Shown piece by piece: positions 1-5,074 of a stretch of DNA of 5,482 nt. The position numbers and the translations under genes are program-made. This DNA is from an uncultured Clostridia bacterium (GTDB lineage: Bacteria; Bacillota; Clostridia; Christensenellales; Aristaeellaceae). Where the stretch lies: assembly GCA_946626395.1 (NCBI GenBank), contig CAMOUF010000147.1, positions 1 to 5,482 of the forward strand, given 5' to 3'. The stretch's first letter is position 1. Each line of letters starts with the position of its first letter. The notes under the pieces were generated by a model. The model saw only the letters and a list, made by a program, of their open reading frames with translations, did no database searches and was not told the origin of the DNA.

Positions 1-190
1 CGTACCAGCCGGTCAGATAGTCCAGGATGCTTTTATCTCCGCTTTGCTGATAGGTCTTATAGATGCCGTACAGCGCCACGCCCGTGGGCCATTCCCAGTT
101 GTTCATGGTCAGATGCCCCCGGGAGGGATCGTTGCCGTCGGCCCGCTGGAGCATGCCCAGCACCTTTTGCGCCGTTTCCTGATAATTCAT
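1..190 (-). CDS. GH88/GH105-type unsaturated rhamnogalacturonyl hydrolase, N-terminal fragment (partial)
   Basis: Reading leftwards from an ATG at 190-188, an open frame of 63 codons runs off the window edge. Residues 30-45 (NNWEWPTGVALYGIYK) match the conserved segment near the start of GH88/GH105 enzymes of the YteR/YesR type, in which a Trp-rich stretch is followed by a GV-LYG helix of the alpha6/alpha6 barrel. These enzymes hydrolyse the unsaturated uronic acid left at the non-reducing end of oligosaccharides after polysaccharide lyase cleavage; for GH105 the product is typically rhamnose. No signal peptide is visible at the N-terminus, so a cytoplasmic enzyme acting on imported oligosaccharides is likely. 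The start is supported by an excellent ribosome binding site (AGGCGGTGATC, one mismatch to the full anti-SD complement, minus strand 204-194). An in-frame stop lies at 220-218. Catalytic residues are beyond the edge. The GH88/105 assignment is fairly secure; the exact substrate is inferred from neighbours. Confidence 0.8.
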   Translation of the reverse strand, partial: MNYQETAQKVLGMLQRADGNDPSRGHLTMNNWEWPTGVALYGIYKTYQQSGDKSILDYLTGWY

Positions 191-215
191 TTTGATCACC
201 GCCTGCGTTTGTCTT

Positions 216-229
216 TGTTAGCGCTTTCA
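216..229 (-). promoter_or_regulatory. Operator O1, cre/LacI-family type, over the GH105 gene start site
   Basis: The minus strand reads TGAAAGCGCTAACA, a perfect fit to the CcpA cre consensus (TGWAANCGNTNWCA) with the central CpG typical of LacI-family operators. Its position, directly downstream of and touching the -10 box, is a classical roadblock/repression position. It could be bound by the adjacent LacI-family protein, by CcpA, or by both; the sequence cannot decide which. Confidence 0.75.
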
Positions 230-257
230 TTATACATTTCTTCCATGCCCTTGTCAA
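229..257 (-). promoter_or_regulatory. Consensus sigma-A promoter of the GH105-type gene
   Basis: On the minus strand, TTGACA (257-252) and TATAAT (234-229) are both perfect matches and are separated by 17 bp. Transcription would start near 222, giving a leader of about 30 nt before the ATG at 190. Such a strong core promoter makes sense only if it is repressed. The operator at 216-229 covers the predicted start site and touches the -10 box. Confidence 0.85.
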
Positions 258-260
258 TGG

Positions 261-281
261 TTTTCAAAAATGTCTTGAAAA
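261..281. promoter_or_regulatory. Inverted repeat TTTTCAA-N7-TTGAAAA upstream of the GH105 gene promoter
   Basis: A perfect 7-bp inverted repeat with a 7-bp spacer (261-267 and 275-281) lies just upstream of the -35 box of the leftward promoter, at about -39 to -59 from the predicted start. The position would suit an activator site or an UP-like AT-rich element. No protein is assigned. In AT-rich DNA a repeat of this length can arise by chance. Confidence 0.35.
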
Positions 282-314
282 TTTCATATTTGGATAAATT
301 TAAAAAAAGATTTA

Positions 315-328
315 GGAAAACGCTTTCA
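315..328 (-). promoter_or_regulatory. Operator O2, cre/LacI-family type, upstream of the repressor gene promoter
   Basis: The minus strand reads TGAAAGCGTTTTCC. It shares the TGAAAGCG half with O1 and differs from the cre consensus only at the last base. It ends 8 bp upstream of the -35 box of the repressor gene and about 60 bp upstream of the leftward -35 box, so a bound protein could influence both promoters. Confidence 0.6.
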
Positions 329-336
329 TTTTTATC

Positions 337-365
337 TTGATGTATAGGAAAAAGTCTGCTATAAT
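337..365 (+). promoter_or_regulatory. Promoter of the LacI-family repressor gene
   Basis: TTGATG (337-342) and TATAAT (360-365) are separated by 17 bp, and a TGC directly before the -10 box makes it an extended -10 promoter. The start would be near 372, leaving a leader of about 107 nt before the ATG at 479. The neighbouring operators O2 and O3 suggest autoregulation. Confidence 0.8.
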
Positions 366-392
366 CTAAGCGAATTGATAAAATAACGTCGA

Positions 393-406
393 TGTAAGCG
401 CTGCGC
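393..406 (+). promoter_or_regulatory. Operator O3 (weaker cre/LacI-type site) in the repressor leader
   Basis: TGTAAGCGCTGCGC keeps the first ten positions of the cre pattern, including the central CG, but departs from the consensus at its right end. It starts about 20 nt downstream of the predicted transcription start of the repressor gene, a position where a bound repressor would block elongation. It is a weaker call than O1 and O2. Confidence 0.4.
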
Positions 407-478
407 ATACCCAGGGCCCCGTCGGCGGAAAATAAAAAAGAGCGCTATGTCCATCAGCACAGGGAGGAGGGAACCGAA

Positions 479-1513
479 ATGATCCATTCCGGCAGCACCA
501 TATACGACATTGCCGCCGAGGCGGGGGTGTCCATCGCCACGGTTTCCCGGGTGCTGCGGGGCGGGGGCAGCGTGTCCGCCGCCACCAAGGCCAGGGGGGA
601 GGCTGTGATCGCCCGCCACAATTACCACCCCAGCGCCATCGCTCAGGGCATGACCAGCAAAAAAACCTACACCCTGGGGATGATTTTGCCCAAGCTGCTC
701 AACCCCAACTACGCCATGATTTTCACCGGGGCCAACGACGAGGCGCGCCGCCAGGGCCATTTGATCAGCCTGTTTCCCATGCGGGGCCTGATCGGCGATG
801 AAACCGAGGCCGAGCCCCCCGCCCTGTCCCTGGCCAACCGGCGGCTGGACGGGCTGGTGGTGTGCGTGGAATACCTGCCGCCCCGGCAAAAGGAGCGGCT
901 GCAGTCCACCCTCAAGGAGCTGCGCCAGTACATGCCCATCGTGCTGATCGGCTGTGTTCCTTCCTATTTTGATTATCCCGCCATCTCTTATTCCATGGCG
1001 GACATGACCCGCAAGACGGTTTCCTATTTGGTGGGCCTGGGCCACGAGCGCATTGCCATGATCGGCGGCACCCAGGAGGATCAGGACGAAAACCGCCGGG
1101 ACGTGGGCTATCTGGAAGGAATAAGGGAAGCCCAGCTGCCCTATACCGCCTCCTACCGCGCCTTCTGCCGGGGCACCGCCGAGGAAGGCGAGACGGCGCT
1201 GGAAGCCATGTTTGCTTCCCTCCTGCCCGCTTATTGGCCCACCGCCATCATCGCCCTCAACGACCTGGTGGCCATGGGCTGCATGGCTGCCGCCAGGAAG
1301 CGCGGCCTGCGATTGCCCCAGGATCTGTCCATCATCGGCTGCGATAACCTGTACTGCGCGCCTTACCTGTCCCCCGCTCTCACCAGCATCGACACCCGTC
1401 AGCAGGAATTGGGGGCCAAAGCCGTGCGGCTGCTGCTCAGCGGGGAAAAGACGCGGGAAACCACCCAGTGGGAATTTGTGTTCCGGGACAGCTGCGCAAA
1501 ATATAAACCCTAA
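479..1513 (+). CDS. LacI-family transcriptional regulator
   Basis: This 344-aa protein has the usual LacI/GalR length and layout. Residues 7-28 form the N-terminal helix-turn-helix (TIYDIAAEAGVSIATVSRVL), residues 49-62 the hinge (YHPSAIAQGMTSKK), and about 64-344 a periplasmic-binding-protein-like sensor domain. Family landmarks in that domain are LGHERIAMIGG (187-197), GYLEGI (210-215), the ALND segment (259-262), LPQDLSIIGCDN (279-290) and LTSIDTRQQELG (301-312). The recognition helix is close to that of CcpA, which fits the cre-like operators at 216-229, 315-328 and 393-406. The hinge carries Met58 where Leu is usual for minor-groove intercalation. The start is set by AGGAGG at 465-470, 8 nt before the ATG. 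The gene is divergent from the GH105-type hydrolase, so it probably represses that gene and itself; the inducer is unknown, perhaps a rhamnose-containing sugar. Confidence 0.93.
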   Translation: MIHSGSTIYDIAAEAGVSIATVSRVLRGGGSVSAATKARGEAVIARHNYHPSAIAQGMTSKKTYTLGMILPKLLNPNYAMIFTGANDEARRQGHLISLFPMRGLIGDETEAEPPALSLANRRLDGLVVCVEYLPPRQKERLQSTLKELRQYMPIVLIGCVPSYFDYPAISYSMADMTRKTVSYLVGLGHERIAMIGGTQEDQDENRRDVGYLEGIREAQLPYTASYRAFCRGTAEEGETALEAMFASLLPAYWPTAIIALNDLVAMGCMAAARKRGLRLPQDLSIIGCDNLYCAPYLSPALTSIDTRQQELGAKAVRLLLSGEKTRETTQWEFVFRDSCAKYKP

Positions 1514-1531
1514 AGGTATGATGCTGAATCA

Positions 1532-1560
1532 TTGCGTTTGAAATGCATTTGTATTATAAT
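1532..1560 (+). promoter_or_regulatory. Promoter of the toxin-antitoxin operon with internal palindrome
   Basis: TATAAT at 1555-1560 has a weak -35 (TTGCGT, 1532-1537) at 17-bp spacing; the predicted start near 1567 gives a leader of about 23 nt. The spacer contains a perfect 10-bp palindrome, AAATGCATTT (1541-1550), and the whole promoter is flanked by a 7-bp inverted repeat, ATGATGC (1518-1524) and GCATCAT (1562-1568). Ribbon-helix-helix antitoxins commonly bind such palindromes to autorepress their operon, so these are candidate operator sites. Confidence 0.6.
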
Positions 1561-1589
1561 TGCATCATCAAGAAAAGGAGGGGATCCTC

Positions 1590-1883
1590 ATGTCCACGAC
1601 GATTCAGATCCGAGTTGATGATGAACTCAAGCAAAAATCCGACGTGCTGTTTAAAGCATTGGGAACCGATACCACCTCAGCTATCCGGATTTTTTTAACG
1701 CAGGCAGTGGCAAGCAACGGTTTTCCCTTTGAGATCAGGAGACCCGCTGCAAATCCCTACGCGCCGATGACAGAACGAGAAATCCTGCAAAAGCTGGAAC
1801 AGGCGAGAGATCATGCCCGGTCAGGCCTGTACAGGGACGCCGGTGAAGCCACGGCAGCTATGAGGGAAAAATATGGACTATAA
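1590..1883 (+). CDS. Type II antitoxin, RelB/DinJ family
   Basis: This 97-aa protein starts MSTTIQIRVDDELKQKSDVL and continues LGTDTTSAIRIFLTQAV (24-40), the hallmark beta-strand and two helices of the RelB/DinJ ribbon-helix-helix domain (about residues 1-45). GFPFEIRRP (44-52) is the usual segment after it. The C-terminal half (about 55-97) is charged and probably wraps around the toxin. The antitoxin would neutralise the toxin encoded immediately downstream and, with it, repress the operon promoter. The ATG at 1590 is chosen because AGGAGG lies at 1576-1581 with 8-nt spacing; an upstream in-frame TTG at 1560 overlaps the -10 box and precedes the predicted transcription start. The stop overlaps the toxin start by 11 bp, implying translational coupling. 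Base composition looks more AT-rich than the repressor and phosphorylase genes, suggesting acquisition. Confidence 0.92.
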   Translation: MSTTIQIRVDDELKQKSDVLFKALGTDTTSAIRIFLTQAVASNGFPFEIRRPAANPYAPMTEREILQKLEQARDHARSGLYRDAGEATAAMREKYGL

Positions 1884-2187
1884 AGTGGCTGTCACCCCGG
1901 ACGCCGAAGCGGATTTGGAGCAATTCATCCGCTATCTCCTGTACGAAAAGAAAAACGCCCAGGCAGCCTCCAACCTCCTGGATGATTTTGAAGCCACGAA
2001 GGACAGCCTGTCCCACGTTGCCGAAAATTTGAAGCTGTGCGATCATCCCAGGCTGAACGCGCTGGACTACAGAAAAATCCGTTTTCTGTCCCACCGGTAT
2101 TTCATGCTGTATCGGGTGGAAGGAAAGCTTGCCATCGTGGACGCCATCTTTCATGAATTGCAGGATTACGAGAACATCCTGACATAA
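1873..2187 (+). CDS. Type II toxin, RelE/ParE family
   Basis: This 104-aa protein has the size and pattern of RelE/ParE-fold toxins. It starts with a beta-strand (YKVAVTPDAEADL), followed by two helices (about 11-50, with an IRYLLYEKKNAQAASNLL segment) and a C-terminal sheet: YRKIRFLSHRYFMLYRVEG (66-84) and IFHELQDYENIL (92-103). Basic and aromatic residues R67, K68, R70, H74, R75, Y80 and R81, with H94, are placed where RelE-type mRNA interferases carry their RNA-contacting and catalytic residues. ParE-type gyrase inhibitors share the fold, so the target (ribosome-bound mRNA or DNA gyrase) is not settled. The RelB/DinJ partner and the conserved HELQDYEN ending favour the RelE/YafQ-like side. 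The start overlaps the antitoxin stop by 11 bp. The reading frame is intact, with no sign of decay. Confidence 0.88.
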   Translation: MDYKVAVTPDAEADLEQFIRYLLYEKKNAQAASNLLDDFEATKDSLSHVAENLKLCDHPRLNALDYRKIRFLSHRYFMLYRVEGKLAIVDAIFHELQDYENILT

Positions 2188-2242
2188 CCGCAGGCTGCTG
2201 CCGCCGACCAAGCCCGGCCCGGAGGCAGCCATGACCGTTTAC

Positions 2243-2247
2243 GGAGG
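2243..2247 (+). promoter_or_regulatory. Ribosome binding site fixing the GTG start of the ATPase gene
   Basis: GGAGG sits 5 nt before the GTG at 2253. This decides the start, because an ATG at 2231, which also has a GGAGG before it (2220-2225), is in a different frame and leads only to a 43-codon non-protein-like reading frame. Confidence 0.75.
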
Positions 2248-2252
2248 CGCAA

Positions 2253-2801
2253 GTGAAATTATTATTCATCATCGGCAGCGGCGCCGTGGGAAAAATGACC
2301 GTGGGGCAGGAGCTGATGAAAATCACGAACCTGCGGCTGTTTCACAATCACATGGCCATTGAGCCCGTAATCGAAATCTTCGGCTATTACGACGGAAAAA
2401 CCACTCTGGAGCTGCGGGACGTTATATTCAAAAACTTTGCCGCTTCCTCCAACGAGGGCATGATTTTTACCTATATGTGGGCCTTTGACCATCAGGAGGA
2501 TTGGGATTATATCCAGCACGTGAAGGACCTGTTTGAGCCCTATGGCACAGAATTTTACTATGTGGAATTGATCGCTCCCCAGGAAATCCGGCTGAAAAGA
2601 AACGCCACCGAAAACCGCATCAAAAACAAGCCTTCCAAGGCTGATATCGAAAAATCGAACCTGCGTTTGATGGGCGAGGATCAATACCGGCTGGTCAGCT
2701 ACGAGCATGAAATCCCCTTTGACAACTATCTGCGCATCGACAACTCTCAGCTTTCCGCCGCTGAAACCGCTTACAAAATCAAGCAGGCTTTCAGCCTGTA
2801 A
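2253..2801 (+). CDS. Small P-loop kinase-like ATPase (AAA/shikimate-kinase-like NTPase)
   Basis: This 182-aa protein begins with a beta-strand and a Walker A loop, GSGAVGKMT (8-16; K14 and T16 are the expected phosphate and Mg ligands). LFHNHMAIEPV (29-39), typical of a family of stand-alone bacterial P-loop proteins annotated as AAA family ATPase or shikimate-kinase-like, follows. An Arg/Lys-rich segment (RLKRNATENRIKNK, 113-126) resembles the lid of nucleoside/adenylate-kinase-type enzymes, and IDNSQLS (162-168) resembles the base-binding strand end of such kinases. The fold suggests ATP-dependent phosphoryl transfer to a small molecule; the substrate is unknown. It starts with GTG, which keeps the P-loop at the usual distance from the N-terminus. 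It lies 65 bp after the toxin and 76 bp before the phosphorylase, on the same strand. It has no evident role in rhamnogalacturonan use and seems to travel with the toxin-antitoxin pair. Confidence 0.78.
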   Translation: MKLLFIIGSGAVGKMTVGQELMKITNLRLFHNHMAIEPVIEIFGYYDGKTTLELRDVIFKNFAASSNEGMIFTYMWAFDHQEDWDYIQHVKDLFEPYGTEFYYVELIAPQEIRLKRNATENRIKNKPSKADIEKSNLRLMGEDQYRLVSYEHEIPFDNYLRIDNSQLSAAETAYKIKQAFSL

Positions 2802-2877
2802 CGGCCCCGCGGCACGGCAGCCGGAAGCCGGGATACCTACCAACCAAAACACAACCAACAGCAGCGAGGTGACCACC
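2802..2877 (+). other. Leader between ATPase and phosphorylase genes, no promoter seen
   Basis: The first half (2802-2832) is GC-rich and the second half (about 2838-2865) is made almost wholly of A and C, with ACCAA/ACAACC words. The second half is probably unstructured and leads into the ribosome binding site GAGGTGA (2866-2872), 5 nt before the ATG at 2878. I see no paired -35/-10 boxes and no terminator, so read-through from upstream is the likely source of the phosphorylase transcript. Confidence 0.5.
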
Positions 2878-5034
2878 ATGGACGGCAATTTCCATCAAGG
2901 CGACTTTACCCTGCCCGGAGAAGCGGGCTACGAACAACTGACCCTGGAGCTGGCGAAAAAGTGGGGGGCGGACATGATCCGCGACAGCGACGGCACCAAG
3001 CTCTCCGACGAAATCGTGCAGGCGGGCTACGGCATTTACTCCACCATCTGCATCATCCGGCAGCATAACGCCTTCGCCGTTGCCCATCCCGATGCCCAGC
3101 AGCAGACCTTCCTGTGCTCCGACCCGGTGATGGCCGCTGAGAACAGCGTGACCATCCATCCCCTGGCGGGCTTCTTTGAGGAGCAGTTCCAGATAAACGA
3201 TGGCCCCGACGCCCTGCCCTATTGGCAGGTGTACGACCGGACCAGCGGCCTGGAAGTGCCCAAAGAAAACTGGCGGTATGAAAACGGCGCGGTGACCGTC
3301 TCCCCCGCCGCGCCCTGGCACGAATACACGGTTTCCTTCCTGGCCTGGCGCATCTGGGAAGAGATCAACATGTACAACCACACCACCAACAACTGGCAGA
3401 GCGAACACCTGCGCCAGCTGGACCCCCGGCACCCGCTGGCCTGGGAATACCTGCAGGGGTGGCTGCGGCAGTGGTGTGAGGAGAACCCCGACACCACGGT
3501 GGTCCGCTTTACTTCCTTATTCTATAATTTCGTGTGGATCTTTGGCAGCGACATGCGCCGCCGGAACCGGTTCACCGATTGGGCCAGCTATGATTTTACC
3601 GTATCCCCCGCGGCGCTGAGCGCCTTTGAAAAGCAGTACGGCTACGCCCTGACGGCGGAGGACTTCATCAACCAGGGGAAGCTGCAGGTGACCCACATGC
3701 CCCCCACCGCCCACAAGCGGGACTGGATGGATTTCATTCAGGCTTTCGTGGCGGAAAAGGCGAAGGTGCTGGTGGACATCGTGCACGCCTATGGCAAGAA
3801 AGCCTATGTGTTCTACGACGACAGCTGGGTGGGTCTGGAGCCCTATGGCAAGCGCTTTGCCTCCATGGGCTTTGACGGCCTGATCAAATGCATCTTCTCC
3901 GGCTTCGAGTGCCGTCTGTGCGCAGGGGCGGAGGTGCCCACCCATGAAATCCGGCTGCATCCCTATCTGTTCCCCGTGGGGCTGGGCGGGCTGCCCACCT
4001 TCGCGGAGGGGGGCCATCCCGAAAAGGACGCCCTGGACTACTGGCGCTCCGCCCGCCGGGCGCTGCTTCGGCAATGCGTGGACAGGATCGGCCTGGGGGG
4101 CTACCTGCATTTGACTCAGGGTCAGCCCGCCTTCGTGGACACCATCCAGCGCATCGGGGTGGAATTCAGAAAAATCAAAGCCCTGCAAAAGGAAGGCCCC
4201 GCCTACACCCTGCCCATCCGGGTGGCGGTGCTGCACACCTGGGGCGCTCTTCGCTCCTGGACCCTCAGCGGCCATTTCCATGAAACCTATATGCATCCCC
4301 TGATCCACATCAACGAAGCCCTGTCCGGGCTGCCGGTGGAGGTCAAATTCATTTCCTTCGCCGACGCGGAAAACGGGGCTCTGGAGGGCTGCGACGCGGT
4401 GATCAACGCGGGCCGGGCGGGAGACGCCTGGAGCGGCGGCGACGCCTGGAAGAGCGATAAGCTCGTGGAAAAGCTCAACGAATTCGTGTATAACGGCGGC
4501 TGCTTCATCGGCGTAAACGAGCCCTCCGCTGTGCCGGGATACAGCACCTGCTTCCGCATGGCCCCCGTGCTGGGCATCGATCTGGATACCGGGGCGAAGG
4601 TGTGCCATGGCCGGTGGGCCTACAATCTGGACAAATCCCTGCCCATCTTCGAAGGGTCGGGGGACCTGAAGGACAAGGACCATCTGTATCTCACCGACGG
4701 CAAGGCCCGGGTGCTGGCCGAGGCCAACGGCGTACCCCAGATGACGGTGCATTCCTTCGGCAAGGGCCAGGGCGTGTACATGAGCGATTTCTGCGTCAGC
4801 CCCCAGAACACCCGCATGCTGCTGGAAGTCCTGCTCTACGCGGCGGGCCTAAGCGAAAACGCGCCTTATATCACCGGCGACTGCCGGACGGAGGCGGCCT
4901 ATTATCCCAGCAGCAAGACCCTGATCGTGATCAATAACTCCCAGAATTATCTGGAGACCTCCGTTTCCCTGCCGGACGACAACTGGCTCAGCGTGTCGCT
5001 GTCGCCCATGGAAACAAAGGAAATCAGCTTATAA
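2878..5034 (+). CDS. GH112 phosphorylase (1,3-beta-galactosyl-N-acetylhexosamine phosphorylase family; probably D-galactosyl-beta-1,4-L-rhamnose phosphorylase)
   Basis: This 718-aa cytoplasmic protein matches GH112 (family symbols lnpA/gnpA) in length and order: an N-terminal TIM-barrel (about 1-440), a glutamine-amidotransferase-like alpha/beta domain (about 445-655) and a small C-terminal beta-domain (about 660-718). Landmarks are MYNHTTNNW (165-173), FGSDMRRRNRF (222-232), FYDDSWVGLEP (312-322), HEIRLHPYLFP (356-366) and LGGYLHLTQGQPAF (406-419). Asp315 probably matches the proton donor (Asp313) of the Bifidobacterium longum enzyme. GH112 enzymes phosphorolyse beta-galactosides with inversion, giving alpha-galactose 1-phosphate. 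Known specificities are lacto-N-biose/galacto-N-biose and galactosyl-beta-1,4-L-rhamnose. The downstream rhamnose mutarotase and upstream GH105-type gene favour the rhamnose enzyme (EC 2.4.1.247); this is inference. The ATG at 2878 has GAGGTGA before it; the open frame reaching back to 2707 only overlaps the ATPase gene and does not resemble the family. Confidence 0.9.
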   Translation: MDGNFHQGDFTLPGEAGYEQLTLELAKKWGADMIRDSDGTKLSDEIVQAGYGIYSTICIIRQHNAFAVAHPDAQQQTFLCSDPVMAAENSVTIHPLAGFFEEQFQINDGPDALPYWQVYDRTSGLEVPKENWRYENGAVTVSPAAPWHEYTVSFLAWRIWEEINMYNHTTNNWQSEHLRQLDPRHPLAWEYLQGWLRQWCEENPDTTVVRFTSLFYNFVWIFGSDMRRRNRFTDWASYDFTVSPAALSAFEKQYGYALTAEDFINQGKLQVTHMPPTAHKRDWMDFIQAFVAEKAKVLVDIVHAYGKKAYVFYDDSWVGLEPYGKRFASMGFDGLIKCIFSGFECRLCAGAEVPTHEIRLHPYLFPVGLGGLPTFAEGGHPEKDALDYWRSARRALLRQCVDRIGLGGYLHLTQGQPAFVDTIQRIGVEFRKIKALQKEGPAYTLPIRVAVLHTWGALRSWTLSGHFHETYMHPLIHINEALSGLPVEVKFISFADAENGALEGCDAVINAGRAGDAWSGGDAWKSDKLVEKLNEFVYNGGCFIGVNEPSAVPGYSTCFRMAPVLGIDLDTGAKVCHGRWAYNLDKSLPIFEGSGDLKDKDHLYLTDGKARVLAEANGVPQMTVHSFGKGQGVYMSDFCVSPQNTRMLLEVLLYAAGLSENAPYITGDCRTEAAYYPSSKTLIVINNSQNYLETSVSLPDDNWLSVSLSPMETKEISL

Positions 5035-5074
5035 GATAAAAGCTCTAAGTTATAAGTTCCAAGTTATAAGCTGA
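5024..5074 (+). repeat. 11-bp perfect inverted repeat around the phosphorylase stop codon (hairpin A)
   Basis: TCAGCTTATAA (5024-5034) and TTATAAGCTGA (5064-5074) are exact reverse complements with a 29-nt loop; the left arm contains the stop codon TAA at 5032-5034. A T-rich stretch (from 5081) begins 6 nt after the stem, which is further away than in a standard intrinsic terminator. A ribosome finishing the phosphorylase would cover the left arm. Confidence 0.6.

Noticed and set aside
441..446. AGCGCT hexamer in the repressor leader as a fourth operator
   Set aside because: It has the central palindrome but lacks the flanking TGWAA and WNCA parts of a cre-like site.
1560..1589. TTG start for a longer antitoxin
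   Set aside because: It overlaps the -10 box and precedes the predicted transcription start; the ATG at 1590 has a well-spaced AGGAGG and gives the standard RelB/DinJ N-terminus.
2193..2230. GGCTGC/GCAGCC stem as a terminator after the toxin
   Set aside because: The stem is only 6 bp, the loop is about 26 nt, and no T-run follows. It also overlaps the region before the ATPase start.
2231..2362. ATG with a GGAGG site before it as an alternative start between toxin and ATPase
   Set aside because: It is in a different frame from the ATPase and gives a 43-residue product rich in His/Arg/Gly with no protein-like pattern; the GTG at 2253 preserves a complete P-loop.
2719..2747. TTGACA as the -35 box of a phosphorylase promoter
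   Set aside because: At 16-18 bp spacing the -10 position reads roughly AACTCT, which is a poor match; the word lies inside the ATPase coding sequence.
2707..2877. N-terminal extension of the phosphorylase open frame by 57 codons
   Set aside because: It overlaps the end of the ATPase gene in another frame, does not resemble GH112 N-termini, and the ATG at 2878 has a good ribosome binding site and the expected family start.
3885..4550. Glutamine amidotransferase activity from the second domain of the phosphorylase
   Set aside because: The GATase-like domain in GH112 is a structural remnant; I see no intact Cys-His-Glu catalytic pattern in residues 445-655, and the family is known as phosphorylases.
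3517..4752. 411-codon open frame on the minus strand
   Set aside because: It is an antisense shadow of the GC-rich phosphorylase gene. Its translation is rich in Gly/His/Pro/Gln with no recognisable domain. The same holds for the other long minus-strand frames (359-1045, 2262-2888, 2791-3432).
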